NCBI RefSeq assembly: GCF_029227915.1
Contig: NC_079888.1
Location: forward strand, 19,012,001 to 19,076,000
Source of the DNA: Hydractinia symbiolongicarpus
Lineage: Eukaryota; Cnidaria; Hydrozoa; Anthoathecata; Hydractiniidae
DNA: 64,000 nucleotides
Direction: 5' to 3'
In this document: positions 48,128 to 60,932 of the stretch, in pieces
How the letters are laid out: each line of letters begins with the position of its first letter
How positions within the stretch are numbered: the first letter of the stretch is position 1
The notes under the pieces: generated by a model
What the model saw: the letters and a program-made list of their open reading frames with translations, nothing else
What the model was told of the DNA's origin: nothing
Databases searched by the model: none
Made by a program: the position numbers and the translations under genes

Positions 48128-51100
48128 TTAATAAGCTCCACAGTCTCCGCGTCCTTCTCGACACGACTCAATTGATGTGTCTGGAAATCGGCATTTTCTA
48201 CTGTCTTTATCACTGCACAAAACCACCCAGCCATGACATGTCCAAGCACCTTGGTATGTGCATTGACACGCATACCCTTTTGGTGCTGCTTTTTCGATTT
48301 TGCAACCTCCAGGGTAGTAATCGCAATTGCAAGATTCGTATTTGTCGGTGTTGGTGAGCGGTGTGCTGGATGTTGCAGCAGGAATCTTGTCAGAATGTGT
48401 TGCTAATCTGATTTTTTTATCCTTAACAACTTTAGCGAGTAAGCCAGGATAGTTGGTAATGATACCGGTGAAGTAGTTTGAATACCATTCCAAGGTATAG
48501 CTGCGGTCTACTGACCAGGTATAAGTCATACCAAAAACACCTGTAGAAACAATATATATAATTGTATCAAAATATAAGACTTCTTTCTCAAAAGTATCTA
48601 GGTGATATGTTACAGCGGAGAAATCGTTATACTCAATATATCAACACCCCTATGCGAGATAATAAATCTATCATTTTCGTCTGGCATCTATCCAGATAAC
48701 TTAAAAATTGCAAAAATTATACCTATATATAAAAATAAAGGATCTAGTCTAGAATTTAACAATCACCGCCCAATATCACTCTCTAATATTAATAAAATTT
48801 TTGAAAAACTCATGCACTCCAGATTATACAATTTTTTAGACTATCACAATTGTATTTATGATCTACAATTTGGTTTTCGACAAAATCATTCCACTAATAA
48901 TGCACTCTTCAGTATTACAGAGAAAATAAGAGAAACTTTAGATTTCAACAACTTTGCATGTGGCACATTCATTGACCTGCAAAAGGCATTTGACACTGTT
49001 GATCATACAAAGTTAAAAAAACTTGAAAATTATGGAATTAGAAGACTATCTAACTCCTGGTTCAGATCATACCTTAGTAACAGAAAACAATATGTTTCAA
49101 TAAATGGTTTTGATTCAAATGTCCAAAATATAACAATAGGAGTACCCCAAGGGTCTGTACTTGGACCTTTACTATTTCTAATTTATATTAATGATCTAAA
49201 CAATGCAATTAAATACTCAACAATCCACCATTTTGCAGATGATACTAACTTACTGACAATTAGTGATAATTTAAAATCAATAAGGAAGCAATTAAACCTT
49301 GATCTAAGATTCCTTTGCAACTGGCTCCGGGCCAACAAAATATCCCTAAATGCTAGTAAAACAGAAATCATCCTTTTTACCCATCCAAACAAATCTATTG
49401 ACTATGATATCAAAATAAAAATCAACGGCCATAAAATTTTACCTTCTGAATCTATTAAATATTTAGGGATCACTCTGGACAGATCCATTGGGATATTATC
49501 TAAAATAAGACACTATGTTTCCTATAATATTTTAACTAATATATATCATGCTATCTTCTCATCACATCTAACTTATGGATGTCAAATATGGGGACATAAC
49601 AAAAGCACCTACCTGAATAGAATTATCTCCCTTCAAAATAAAGCAATTAAAATTCTGAACTTCAAACCTGCAAACAGCCCTACTTCTCTATTATTTAATA
49701 AATCCAAAATACTTACTTTTCCTGACACAATTAAGCTGAAAGACTTTTTATTTGCGTATGATCATTATTATAAAAATTTGCTAAACCTCTGCAAGGCATT
49801 TTCACTCTGGTTGCAAATACTCATACCCATAATACTAGAAATGCATCAAACAATAACCTAATACTTCCAAATGTTAGTACCACTCGGTATGGAATTTATA
49901 GTATAAAATATCAATCAATCCGTTGCTGGAATACAATTAATAACCAACACAGTGATAAAAAGCTGTCATCACTATCCAAAAACCAGTGCAAAAAAATAAT
50001 TACAAATCAATTGTTAAGTAAATACTTATAAGGAATATATATAAACTAATAATTTATTTGCTACACTTAAATTTAAATTTAAGTTTAATTAGTTATTCAT
50101 TTTTTGTATATATATAGCTATATTTTTTTATTTAATTTTGTTTAATTTTTGTTTATCTTATTTCATTTATTGATTTTTTGTTTGTTTTTCTTGTGTTTTT
50201 TTGTTTGTTTTGTCTTTGTCTTCTAATTTATTTCTACCACGTATATATATATATGTCTATCTTATTTTTTTTTGTTGACAGGGGGGCTAGTTCTTGATTA
50301 GATTTATCTATTTGACTAGCTCTCCTGTTAGGTTAGATTATTGCATTATTTATACTCTAGACAATTTATTTTTTTTAAAAAGTTTATTTTTTGTAATCTA
50401 ACTTAACAAATAAATGTATTTACTTACTTACTTACATTGTACTTTTAAAATGAAAATAACCCATGAATTGCTGTGGCATGTAGTTAGAGGAACTAAAAAC
50501 TATAAAATATTTCAAACTTAATTTGCTCCATTTTTTACACTATTTTACTTCAGTTCGGAAGAAATACTAACGATACTAGAACAATTTAAAAATTTAAAAA
50601 TAAATGCTGCATCTAACCTGCGTGCTTGTTCATTGCTGCAATTCGTGATTGGTATTTAGTGACAGGGGAAATAGGTGAACAAGCCGTCAAGCCTTTGTTG
50701 TAGACAACATTCTTGTTGCTCAAGGTGTCCAATCTGTTCTTGGTGTCAGCTAATGTTTCAAAATCAATAGTGAAATGGGTCCTGTTGCGACGTGTTGATG
50801 TTGTTTTAGAAATTTCTGTGATGTATGGCATGCACGGAAACTCAGAAGCACTGACAATAACCTCTCCTCTGAAGCCTTTATCGAATAACTCCAAATCCAA
50901 AATACGAATAAGCTAAAGATTGTATAAATAAAATACATAAAACACGATCGTCAATGTTACTAATGAGATGTAAACATGTAAACAAGCCAGCCAATTTTAA
51001 AACTTTATGAATAGCTAATGCTCTAATCGAAAATAAAATAATATTTTTTAAAAGAATAACAAACCATTAAAATTAAGTTAAAATATAAAAGAAGGCTTTC

Positions 51101-54100
51101 TCTATTACTTTACGCAGACCGGAATTAAATGATCAAGTAGATCACCAATCATTGTCACTTTTTCGCAATGGGATTACCTAAATTTACGTAATTAATCGTG
51201 CTTTTAAGTACACCCAAGTCGAATAATTATGAAGGGTTAAAAATTTAAAAGCAGGTTAATTTTATTGAAAGAATTTTGTTGTACATAGAGACTGATGATG
51301 TAAATAGTTTTTACGAAAAGCTTCTCTTATATTTTATCTTTTGATTTTTTACCGTCTATGCTTGGTATTTAAAACATTTTTTTATTTTCAAGTTTTTGGC
51401 ATGGTCATTTGGTAGAATACTTCTACTGTACAGCGAGATTGCAGTTTCAAGCTATCCCTCAAAAAATAAAAGTTATCTAATCTCTTCTTTTCTGCTTAGC
51501 ACTTCCAACCAGCAATGTTATTCTAAAATGTAGAACTTGTCGAGTTGTTCATACCTTTCTGGCTGCAGATTTTTGTGTTGAAGCGTTCATTTTCTCACCA
51601 TCAATTTTGCTATCAATCATCAACATAGCCATGTCACTTTGTAGAGCTAAAAAGATATCCGATTATTACTTTTAATACTCTTTTTTCTTAATATATATAA
51701 AGATAATATGAGATGTTTCCACCCGTGAGCAAATTGCTCTGTCAAATAATCTTAGATATTTGATATCGAATATCGGAGTTATTTTGTCACTCCTTCGCTT
51801 TTTTATTTGAAAAAGCACTCTGTTTTTTTAAATTATCTCAAAAGACGGGTGTGGCGGGAAATGAATGCTTTAAAATATTCTATTTTCGAATGTCGTATTA
51901 TAAATCTCTATAATAACACCCGTATTCTGTGTGTTCAAAAGAGGTGCAGCTTTATTTCGGGAATTCCCACAGTACCCGATCTTTACAGATTTTGTTTTGA
52001 CTGCACGCAACTTAATTTCGAACCCCGATCAAAAAAGCTCTTTAATTTAAGAGTAATTGTATCAAGTCTGTAGGTCTCCTTTTGACCTCTTTTTCTTCTA
52101 AATACTTGGTATCTATAGAAATACTTTTTTTTCTGTATATTTCCGCATGTTAAGATGAATGTATCATCACGTTCTCTAGCCATGTATAAATCTTAAACAA
52201 ACCAATTTTAAGATTTTGTCTACAAACGTAGATTTCAAGGCGGCATTATGCTGAAGCCAGCTAGCTATAGCTAGCCTTATTTGTTCCTATTTCTTCAAAT
52301 ATTAATTCTGTTTGTTATAATATTATTTATTTCTATGTTAGAGTTGTGGCTATCTAGCTAGCTTTTTCTTTTTATTAACTACCTCCTGGCTAAAAGTAGC
52401 AAAATATTGTTTTGCTAAAAAAAAAATTCTTAATCAGTTATTTTTATGCTAAATGCAGTTAGTTAGCTACACCTAATATTACTGTCATGGAAACGCTAAT
52501 AAAATCGCTGAGTGATTTCTTAGCTAGGCGGGGTAACGATGGGCCGTTTCTTGTATTTTATTTTTATTAAACGGAAGTTGCGATAAAGGATATTGCGCTT
52601 ATACTAATGTGCGAAATTGTTTACCTGTAATAAGCACTCAGCCCAGTATTATCAACGGACTGTTTCCGGTGTTTTTATTTAAACCAAAGCCAAAGTTTTT
52701 TCGAAAAGGGTATGTGTAACGCGGTTTACTTGTACAAGACGCTTAACCCGGTGTCAATTTCTGAACTGAAAACGTATTCCGCATAATAAAATAACAATCA
52801 CAAACATAGTTTATGAAGCGCATATCAATCTGTTTTGTGTTAGAGTAAATGCGCTAATGACTCACCAGTGTTTCCATTGGGCTTAAAACGCCTGCTGAAG
52901 TCGAATTAACGCCACAAGTAAAAAAAATGTTGATGAGTGAGTTAAAGGTTATATAGACAGAGTTTTCAAGAGAGCCTACCTCCTGGTTTGCTGATCTGTG
53001 TCTACTGTTTTGCTATGTTGCTTTGAGGAGTCGCAGACTTGGGTAACGCACTTTATTCAATAAGGAAAATTCTGGACATTCACTGGAGAAAGCAGCTGAG
53101 TTGTTTTCTGCTATATTATCGCATATCATCTTTAAGTAAAGCTTAAACAACGCTATTCTCAAGCTCAACTCATGACTATATTCCTGTAATCTTTAAGATT
53201 ACCTAGTTCAGAGCAAAATTGCGACGAATTTTATTCCTGCACATTTCAACAAGATTTTATGTGGATATTATATTAATATTTAACAAGTTTCTTTTGGGAA
53301 AATAATGTAACTCAAACATACCGATAAGGTTTAGCAATTTTTTTACATCACTACTTGCGTTGCAAGGTCTTGATGACGTCTTCTCAAGTTGGACACAGAC
53401 ACTCTCCGGGTAAACACTGTGGCAACTGCCCCTAAAATTGTACCATGTCACGATTACACATTTAAATTCATAAAAACATGGCGTACTTTTTCAAAATGCA
53501 ATGGCATCGTAGTGTCGGGTCTATTTGGTTAGGGTAAGTCAGTGGACTTTTTTATGTCTGTAGAAATATCAAGCGTTATTACTTTATGTTGTACATCGTG
53601 TCTCAGTTGAGCTAGTTTTAAATGGAGTCAAGGCCACTACGACACTTCGGCGATAAGCCAATTAACAATCTCTATTTTATATTATATTCTATCAATAAGC
53701 ACTGTACGGTTTTGAGATTCACCTAAGACGATAAGATGGCTATTTTGGAGGTTGATGAAGCAAGAAAAATCTCTTTTTAATTTTTTGTCTCCTTTTCTAC
53801 ATGTTAATTACTCCACATCATAAGTATATCAATTTCAATAAATTTTGGCAACCTAAACATAACATATGAGATGGGGAGTGATCAAGCTACCTTCATAATT
53901 TTCTCGACAAAATCTATGTTATGATTTTTATTTTCCACAATTCATCTTATGTATAGCTTCAGGGAGCTTTGTTTTCTAACTGCGGTCAATATAATCTGGA
54001 ACATCAGTCAGTGCTAGAGTCGAAAGAGTGGCTGGCTGCCAAAAGTTTAAACTTTACGTTAGGAGAAAGTGGAAAATTGAAAAGTCCATACATATTATGT

Positions 54101-57100
54101 CCAAGACTAGTCGTTGCCCGTGGAAAAATCCACAGGTTCGCCCGTCCTTTATATTTACCCGTCGCCACAAAGTGGATAAAAATATATCGCATTTGATATT
54201 CGTGTTTCCGTAACATCATTTTCTAACTTTGCGGGGGGTCCGCGCAGAGACAGACAGACGACGGCTATTATTATAGAGATTCTAGATAGTTTCACGGCTG
54301 CCCAAAATGTGTAAATGTTAAAATCTAGTTTGGAGACGTTCTAAAAATGTTGTTTACCTAAGTTTATTTTCGGACTAAACAGCAATAGTCTGGGAAAACC
54401 TGTAATTAACCAAATATGTAGACTGAACAAACTAAATATATCTATATGTACGATTCGTTAAATTATTTAAACTTTTTATCAAAAAAATATGGTGCGTTTA
54501 TTTTGCTTCTGTTTTTATAAACAATGACTGAAAAACTTTAAGCACAAAGAAGATAGGAGTTTTGTAATTAATTAATCTCTCTTTCGCCTATGCTACTGCT
54601 TATGGTAAACAAGGAAATTAAAAAATAGTTGTCAGTTGTCGCTACGCAAACTTAAAGTATCTTGGGAATTCGGGGTAGGGAAATGACATTGGTGACATTG
54701 ACGTCTCCTTAACTTTAAACGTATGTCTACGGGTTGTCGAAGTAGGCTGAAAAGGTAAGATTCGGAGGATCGCGGCAATCAAACCACCGATTTAGGCGTA
54801 TAACATACAACATACAAGAGTCACTGGCCAAACACCCTTCTCCGGCTCCTCTACTGTACGGTTCCGCGAACTAACTCACTATAAAAAACAGACAGGCGGA
54901 ACTGATTTGAACCTATTTTCAATGATTCTGGTATCAGCTGTCATTTTGATGAGGTAGTAGTTTATTAACCTGACACATCAATTTTAGAATACCATGCAAA
55001 AGGAATGTTCTTGTGTGCCTATTTTGTTTTTAAATTTACATTGAATCAGCATATGCAAAGAAAGTGTTTACGATTGATTGCTCAGTGGTTACGCAAAATC
55101 GAGTAGCTATATAAGTTCCTTCTATCCCACCATATCCAAAACCACCACGATGATCCTCAAGTCGAGAAGAAAATTTTCCCACATAGCCATTTAAATCTCC
55201 ACCTAGAAATATAAGTTTGTCCACGCTACAAACCATAATCGTAGTAAAAGGAAGGAGTCCTTTTCTTTTCCAGGAAGCCCCGCCTGTTAGTTTTATGCAC
55301 TGACCACGCTTACTACAGTCTTTTAAACTAAACATTTCAGTAAAATGAGCCGACTATGTCTGATACTAATAGTGGAAATTTTGATTTAATTTGTCTCTGA
55401 AAAAAAACCCAAGTAATACTGAATAAAACATTTTTATGTCATAATATTTCCTCTGTCTGAATTGACCACATACAACACACCCTCTGGAAACCATCATGTG
55501 CATAACTAACTTTGCTCTGAAAAAAATACGGAAAATTGAGGTTTGAGGCTCTCAGCGAGAAATTCTTTAAACAGATTTTGAATAATTTTGAGACTGAAAT
55601 TATTTACTACAAGGGAAAAATCTTTCGAGGGAACACCCTCTTCCCCAGGGCTTGCTGGGGGCGTGACGAAGAAACATAAACAAAATAAAACAACGACCAA
55701 GCCCTGGTTACGAGGTTCTCGCAGGAAGAAACGTTGCATTCCGGCATGTCTTCTTAAAAAGATATAACTTTAAGGGTTAATAGATTGAAAATAAATCTCA
55801 GCTTGAGTGACATATAAAACCATTAATATCATTACAGCGTAAGTAACATATAAAAACAAACATCAAAATAAAGAAATTTGGTATGATATGTTTCCAGACC
55901 GGTTTAATGAACTGGAACCAATTTTTTTCTACTATGCTTATAATTCTGTATTTCTGAGTCTAGCCAGTGACAAAGCTACACGTGCAAAAACATTAAAAAC
56001 GATTACCACGGTTGATATCAAGCAGAGTGTATAAACAAAACATATGCTAGGCTGGAACTAAATGCCTCACCCAGTTAAAAGAAATGACAAGTGCCATTGT
56101 AAAGCGCTGTGCTTAAATATTCAACCTAAATTTATACCACTAAAAACATGTTTAAAAATCTTTTTTAACTCTACTACCCGTGAAAACCACTGGAGCTCTG
56201 CAGTACAGTTAAACTTCATTGCACATTCAGTGGAGCGTAAGACTTTTCTAAAAACAATAACTAACCACAACTTTAAAACAAACAAACAAACAAACAAACA
56301 AACAAACAAACATAAACCCAAGCACAGCCTACCAATACTTGCATCATTGGTAAAACAGTTATTCGGCATTTTTACTATTAGTAAATAAGTTCATGTAATT
56401 GTTTTAACCTTTTAATCATAAGCAAAAAATATAGATGTACCACCCTTCCGCTATCAATTTGTAATACTCATAGTCATAGCCTATTTAAAACGGTTTGTGA
56501 AATCATCTTACTTCTTACGTTAGACAACCAGTGTCATGAATGGTAAATAAGGATCCAAGAAACTTCCAAAAATTCATCAAGAAATTTATTAGCAACACCT
56601 AGTTACATTAGGGGTTTGAATTTATTCACTTTGCTGCCAGGAAGTTAACATCAGTATCAAATACAGCTGTATCAGTAAATGTCGACAGGTCTATTTTTAC
56701 AGCCAGCTAGGTAGCCTTAGGAAAACGGAAAAAGTAGATAGGTATTTATGACAAGAATCGTGTTCGAAAGAAAGGTGGAAAGACACTTTAACGCTGCCTC
56801 AAAATAAACTTATTTCAAATACATATGAACTTGAATGTGTAAATAGATTAGCAAAAGTATTTCACACGCGCAAACAATACCGAAAATGGCTTCTTCAGTG
56901 CAGTTTGTATAAGCCATCCTGCAACTACAAGACAATAAGGCACTAGCTACTTTAATGTGTATACAGAGCGAAAATTAAATTCAGATCTCGTAAATGAAGA
57001 GGAGGCAGGCTTCGAAAAAAGCCTCAAAAGCCACTTTTCCAATAAATTATGAATACAATTGGTTGTACAGTTGACCTTCGTTTTAGCGAACATGGTTTTT

Positions 57101-58701
57101 AGCGAATTCCTCATTATATCGAAAAAAATGTCTCGGCCCCTTGATTTTTGCTAACAAAGCTCTCATAAAATACTTCTATTTAACGAACTCACTTTTAACG
57201 AAATTCTCATTACATCGAATCGCCTGATTTACCCTCGAAATAGCGAATAGTACCACATTTTGGAATCTAAATGTTTCGAATCACCAAAATTGAATCAGCG
57301 GCATTCGAAATTCAATCTTTGAATTTTATTTAATTGTTTGTTTATATATTTTTTGTTTACAAAATGTCGGCTGCTAAGAGAAAGAGGGTGAACCTCGGTG
57401 AAATATTTAAGGTTAAATTGAAAAGAAATTGAATCTGGTATTAAACCAACTAAATTTATCAGATTTAAACCCGTTTCTGAAAAGTTCGCTTTTCACGAAT
57501 CCCTTAATTATACCGAACTTAATTGCTCGATCCCCTTAGGGTTCGCTAAAACGAGGGTCAACTATAGTTTGAAGCTCCACCACACAAAGAACATCAATCG
57601 TTGGTTTTCCTTGCCAACCAATCATAAAACAGTGGAACCTCTATTAACGGTCAACTCCATACATCGGTCACCTCCTGATAAGCGGCCAGAAAAGAAAATC
57701 CCTGTCAAATTCATGGTCAAACTCTTATAAAAAACCTTCCATACATCGGTCACCTCCAATCAACGGCCAAACGGCCACTTTCTATTGTCCCAATGTCTAA
57801 TTTCACCTCTAGTAACGGTCAAAAAATATCTTTATGCATGCAAATGAAAGGAAAAATAAACAATTATTTTTTTTGAAATTTTGTACCGAGATCAGTAGCA
57901 TGTGAAAGGATCTTTTTCGTAACTTGCTCTAGCCATTTTAACGCTTTCACATGTCCCCTTGCTTTGATCATGAATCATTCTTTGAGCCCCTCTCCCGACC
58001 AGACGTTTTGACAAAAAAGGGATATTCATATAAAACCTCCATACATCGGTCACCTCTAATGCAACGGCCACTAAGCTGGGTCCCCCAAAGTGGCCGCTAT
58101 TAGAGGTTCCACTGTACTAAGATTTTCCAATCTGTTTGGCGAAAAATGTCGCAGCAAAAATTTAATTTTACGTTTTTTTTGGGAGCGATGCTTTCTTGGT
58201 ACTGAATTAAAAAAAAATTTTTAGGATAACATTGTTTGCCCTGGAAGGGTATTTCATTGCGAATTTACGTATTAGCAAACACGCTAAGCATTTATCGTGT
58301 TTCATTTTAAAAAAATGTTCTGTTAAAGAATTCTTACAAAAACAAGAAAATCAGGTTCTAAAATTACCAGATGTTTTAACTCACCAACCGCACAGGCAGG
58401 AACAGTCACACCAACCTCCATGAAAAAAATTCTTTGGTGTTCCATCGGGCTTAAATTGCAAATCAACTTCGACAGCATTGGCACCTTTTTCCATTGCCCA
58501 TAACACAGCTGGTTCATTGTTTGTCATATGTGCAATGTTGTAAAAACCTTCCGCTATGACGAAATAGTACAGATAAGTCCAATTTATAAGAAAAATGGAT
58601 TAAAATGAAGTAAAAAGACAATAGAAATAAATACAATCCTTACCATTGGTGTAACGAATCACATAAAAGACAACGTAGATAAAAAATGCTGCAACTTTCA
58701 T
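48128..58701 (-). CDS. Secreted sphingomyelinase-D/GDPD-like phosphodiesterase with Cys-rich tail, copy 2 (complete)
   Basis: Six minus-strand exons in agreeing phase: 58644-58701, 58385-58547, 53322-53431, 51555-51646, 50618-50912, 48128-48540; 376 aa. Exon 1 (58 nt, phase 1) is a signal peptide. Exon 2 carries the catalytic features of the SMaseD/phospholipase-D-like branch of the GDPD TIM barrel: His26 (IAHMTNN), Glu46 and Asp48 (GANAVEVDL, metal binding), His62 followed by a Cys cluster (FFHGGWCDC). The spacing is close to that of arachnid SMaseD. Exon 6 has the barrel's final strand and helix (YTWSVDR, GIITNYPG), then a tail of about 68 residues with ten cysteines. Known relatives cleave sphingomyelin or lysophospholipids, and some are venom toxins; the substrate and any toxic role here are unknown. 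Intron 5 contains a LINE; introns 2-4 contain other repeats. Confidence 0.82.
48630..50434 (+). mobile_element. 5'-truncated non-LTR retrotransposon (LINE) with reverse transcriptase
   Basis: The plus-strand frame from about 48633 to 49780 encodes a LINE reverse transcriptase: FRQNHSTNNALFSI, TFIDLQKAFDTVDH, GVPQGSVLGPLLFLIYINDL and the catalytic FADDTNLL. One frameshift near 49780 moves the remaining 80 or so codons (HNTRNASNN...) to another frame ending at 50031. An A/T-rich 3' UTR follows, then a (TTAC)n tail. The endonuclease and the start are missing. It sits in intron 5 of the SMaseD-like gene in antisense; copies 1 and 3 have uninterrupted sequence at this site, which marks its borders. 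Recent but inactive. Confidence 0.92.
51907..51945 (+). mobile_element. Helitron-like 5'-end fragment
   Basis: TCTATAATAACACCCGTATT followed by ctgtgtgttcaaaag matches, inverted, the left part of the 1165-1285 element. No matching 3' end was seen nearby. Confidence 0.4.
54107..54277 (-). mobile_element. Helitron-like mini-element
   Basis: Minus strand starts TCTATAATAATAGCCGTCGT with gtctgtctctg. It ends in the hairpin cctgtggatttttccacggg, the spacer caacga and CTAG followed by T. It lies in intron 2 of the SMaseD-like gene. Confidence 0.6.
55036..55330 (-). pseudogene. Retrotransposon endonuclease fragment (EEP family)
   Basis: The minus-strand frame contains LIFLGGDLNGYVGK and HRGGFGYGG. 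These match the endonuclease/exonuclease/phosphatase domain of the RTE-type elements often annotated as craniofacial-development-protein-2-like. There is no reverse transcriptase or start nearby. It lies in intron 2 of the SMaseD-like gene. Confidence 0.65.
56276..56314 (+). repeat. (CAAA)n microsatellite
   Basis: About eight uninterrupted acaa tetranucleotides. It makes long artificial Lys/Gln/Thr or Cys/Leu/Phe/Val runs in the reading frames over it. Confidence 0.9.
57068..57564 (+). mobile_element. Pogo/Tigger-type deletion derivative
   Basis: CAGTTGACCTTCGTTTTAGC and following gaac recur inverted at the right end (gttcgctaaaacgagggtca), flanked by TA on both sides as expected of Tc1/mariner-pogo insertion. 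At 57364-57432 a short frame starts MSAAKRKRVNLGEIFKVK. It resembles the N-terminal DNA-binding domain of Tigger transposases and stops soon after. The internal sequence repeats the terminal motif. Confidence 0.7.
57630..58114. mobile_element. Second pogo/Tigger-type MITE, 65 bp from the first
   Basis: CAGTGGAACCTCTATTAACG is matched inverted by ctattagaggttccactg at the right end. Internal subrepeats of ccatacatcggtcacctc occur three times. The terminal CAGTGGAACC type is common in Tigger-derived MITEs. It lies in intron 2 of the SMaseD-like gene. Confidence 0.7.
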
Positions 58702-60812
58702 CTTTCTTGAATTTTCTTTCCTTTCAAGACAGTTTCAAAGAGAGGGAGTAAAGAATTGTTTTTGGTATGGCCATTGTTGTATAATCTCATGTTCACTGAT
58801 CAGTGAACGATTACAAACAAACTTTTTCTCTGAAAAATACAAAACATGCTGAGGATGATCTAATAAATTAGCGCCGGGTGGAGAAAATAATTGGTCGTAA
58901 CAGTTACAATTTTTTAATTATAAATAAACTCTTTCTTTTGCACGTATTCAGAAAATAGCTTAGTCAAATAGGGTATGTGTGAAAAAAATTAAGGTGTCCC
59001 CCTACTTCATGGAAATTATCCTATCTTAACATAGTGGATACAAATATATCACAGTTGCTTTTCGGTGTGGTTGTAATTTTTTTCTTGTGGACACATATGC
59101 AGACAGAATACAGGTACTTAAGTGAGAGATATCAGTGCCGAAAGAAGTCAAGACTTACTCCCTACAATAATTTATTTTTGAATTTTAAACTATTTTCTGG
59201 TATTTCAAAGGTTCGAGTTTTCAAAAACCGTTTTATGAGGCCAACTTAATCTTACGGAAACACTAACCACCACCCTCCTTTAAATAAGTTTTCTTCTTAG
59301 CATTTTTCTCTTATTATGTTCCTTCTACAGAGAGAATGTAATTGTTCTTTCACTGAAATAAGGGTGAGACAAAAAGCAGCCATTGATTTGAAACCATGTC
59401 AACACAATAAGAACTTTATACCTGTTTTACTATGCAAGACAGTAGCTACACGTGTTTCCCTCAAGAATGCCGATAAAACAGCGATCACAGATTTTGATGT
59501 TGAAAAAGATATACGAAAGGTTCAAAACAAGTCAAAAATAAAAAAAAACAAAGAAGTAGGATCTGGATTTCTCCATTTTTAGCCATTGCTAGTTATGTAA
59601 AATATGCAAATCTATCTATCTACAAGGTTTTCCAAGCTTCCTGTTTTGTTTAAAATCGCAGCACTTTGGAAAGGTTTCTTAGGAGAGGCGAACAGCTGTT
59701 GATATGGCTACTGATTAAATATTTATAATACCGGAGTTGAATTTAAGCACCGGAAAGGCTGACCTGTTTGTTTTTCCTGTCGTTAGATAGCATGACAAGT
59801 AAAAATGTCTTTCAATAAAAACTAAGGATACTTTTATATTAAAAGTTTCCGGAGAGTAAGAAAAAAAAGCGATGATTTTATCTGTAAAAAAGAAATGTTC
59901 TCGTAAAAACTTTGCAAAAACCGCATTCGTATGTACACAAAACATCTACCAGTCTGTTGTGAAATAGCCAGTCTTATTTACATGATTCAGTGCTGAATAT
60001 GCTTTATAATTCAGTATATTTACACATTTTCCAAACGGTTGAATAAATTCAAAAACGACTTCAATTACAGGTCTATCAAGCTTCATAGACTAGGCATCTA
60101 ACTAGCGTTAATTTTGCTGAGAGTGATTTTTATGCGTTTTAGCGCCTAGTGTGATATATTTTTAGGTGGCTAATCGGCGTTTATGCTGATATGATAGAAA
60201 GCCGACATATTTTAGCATTCTTTGTTCATACTTCTGCGTTATATTCCGCACAAAGTAGAGACAAAAATAGGTTTTGACACCAAAAATGCTTCTAGTGTAA
60301 ATTTTGGCAGGTATTATTTAAAATCACCATTTAATTGAGGCGTTTTTCATACAGATAGTGATTAGTTAGACGCCAGTTACACGCCTAGCGGGAACTGACC
60401 TTAAAGCATAATTAAGGTTTTTTCCTTCTCTGTATTTGTTATCTTAAATCTGTTTTTAGTACATAGATGGGTCCTTAGATGAGTGTACACGAATGCAGAC
60501 GGGTGTAGACGAGTATAAATGAAAGTTGGCGAGTCACTAAATGACTTTGGACAAGTGTTGACAAGTGCAGAGTAATTTCGTACCCAAGTTGCTTTTTTAT
60601 CTCCATTTCCAAAACATACGATGATGCACTTAAGCAACTCTGGAAGTGTTAAAAAAGCCACCCCCTTGATGCTAAACCTTTCTGTGTTCATGACCTACAA
60701 ACATTGATAGAATTTTCTCGTGCAGTTATGCGGTGCTCGGCATATGAAAACAGAAAGTGACAATACTTCGATGGCATATTCCCTCACCATCAATTTAGTG
60801 CGTGCGAGTGCA
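58702..60812. other. 5' region of SMaseD-like copy 2 and intergenic sequence
   Basis: The promoter of the minus-strand SMaseD-like gene should lie near 58702-59000. A reading frame at 59316-59582 (+) has no recognisable domain. No other gene seen. Confidence 0.45.
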
Positions 60813-60932
60813 TCTATATTATAATACCCGTATACGTCTGTCTGTCACGCAAAATGGTAACCACAGTAGCGAGACACACGAGATAGGGTAAATAAAGGAT
60901 GGGCAAACTCGTAGATTTATCCTCAAGTTATT
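60813..60932 (+). mobile_element. Helitron-like mini-element, degenerate 3' end
   Basis: Starts TCTATATTATAATACCCGTA with gtctgtctgtcacgcaaaat, as in the 10265 copy. The terminal hairpin is mutated (aaactcgtagatttatcctc). Confidence 0.5.

Noticed and set aside
55506-55739. 77-codon minus-strand frame with a hydrophobic start
   Set aside because: No family recognised; it lies in an intron full of repeats.
59316-59582. 88-codon plus-strand frame
   Set aside because: No domain, no signal peptide and no splice partners; A/T-rich sequence gives such frames by chance.
60401-60691. 96-codon minus-strand frame
   Set aside because: It overlaps a degenerate gacgagtgtagacg-like short repeat and has no domain.
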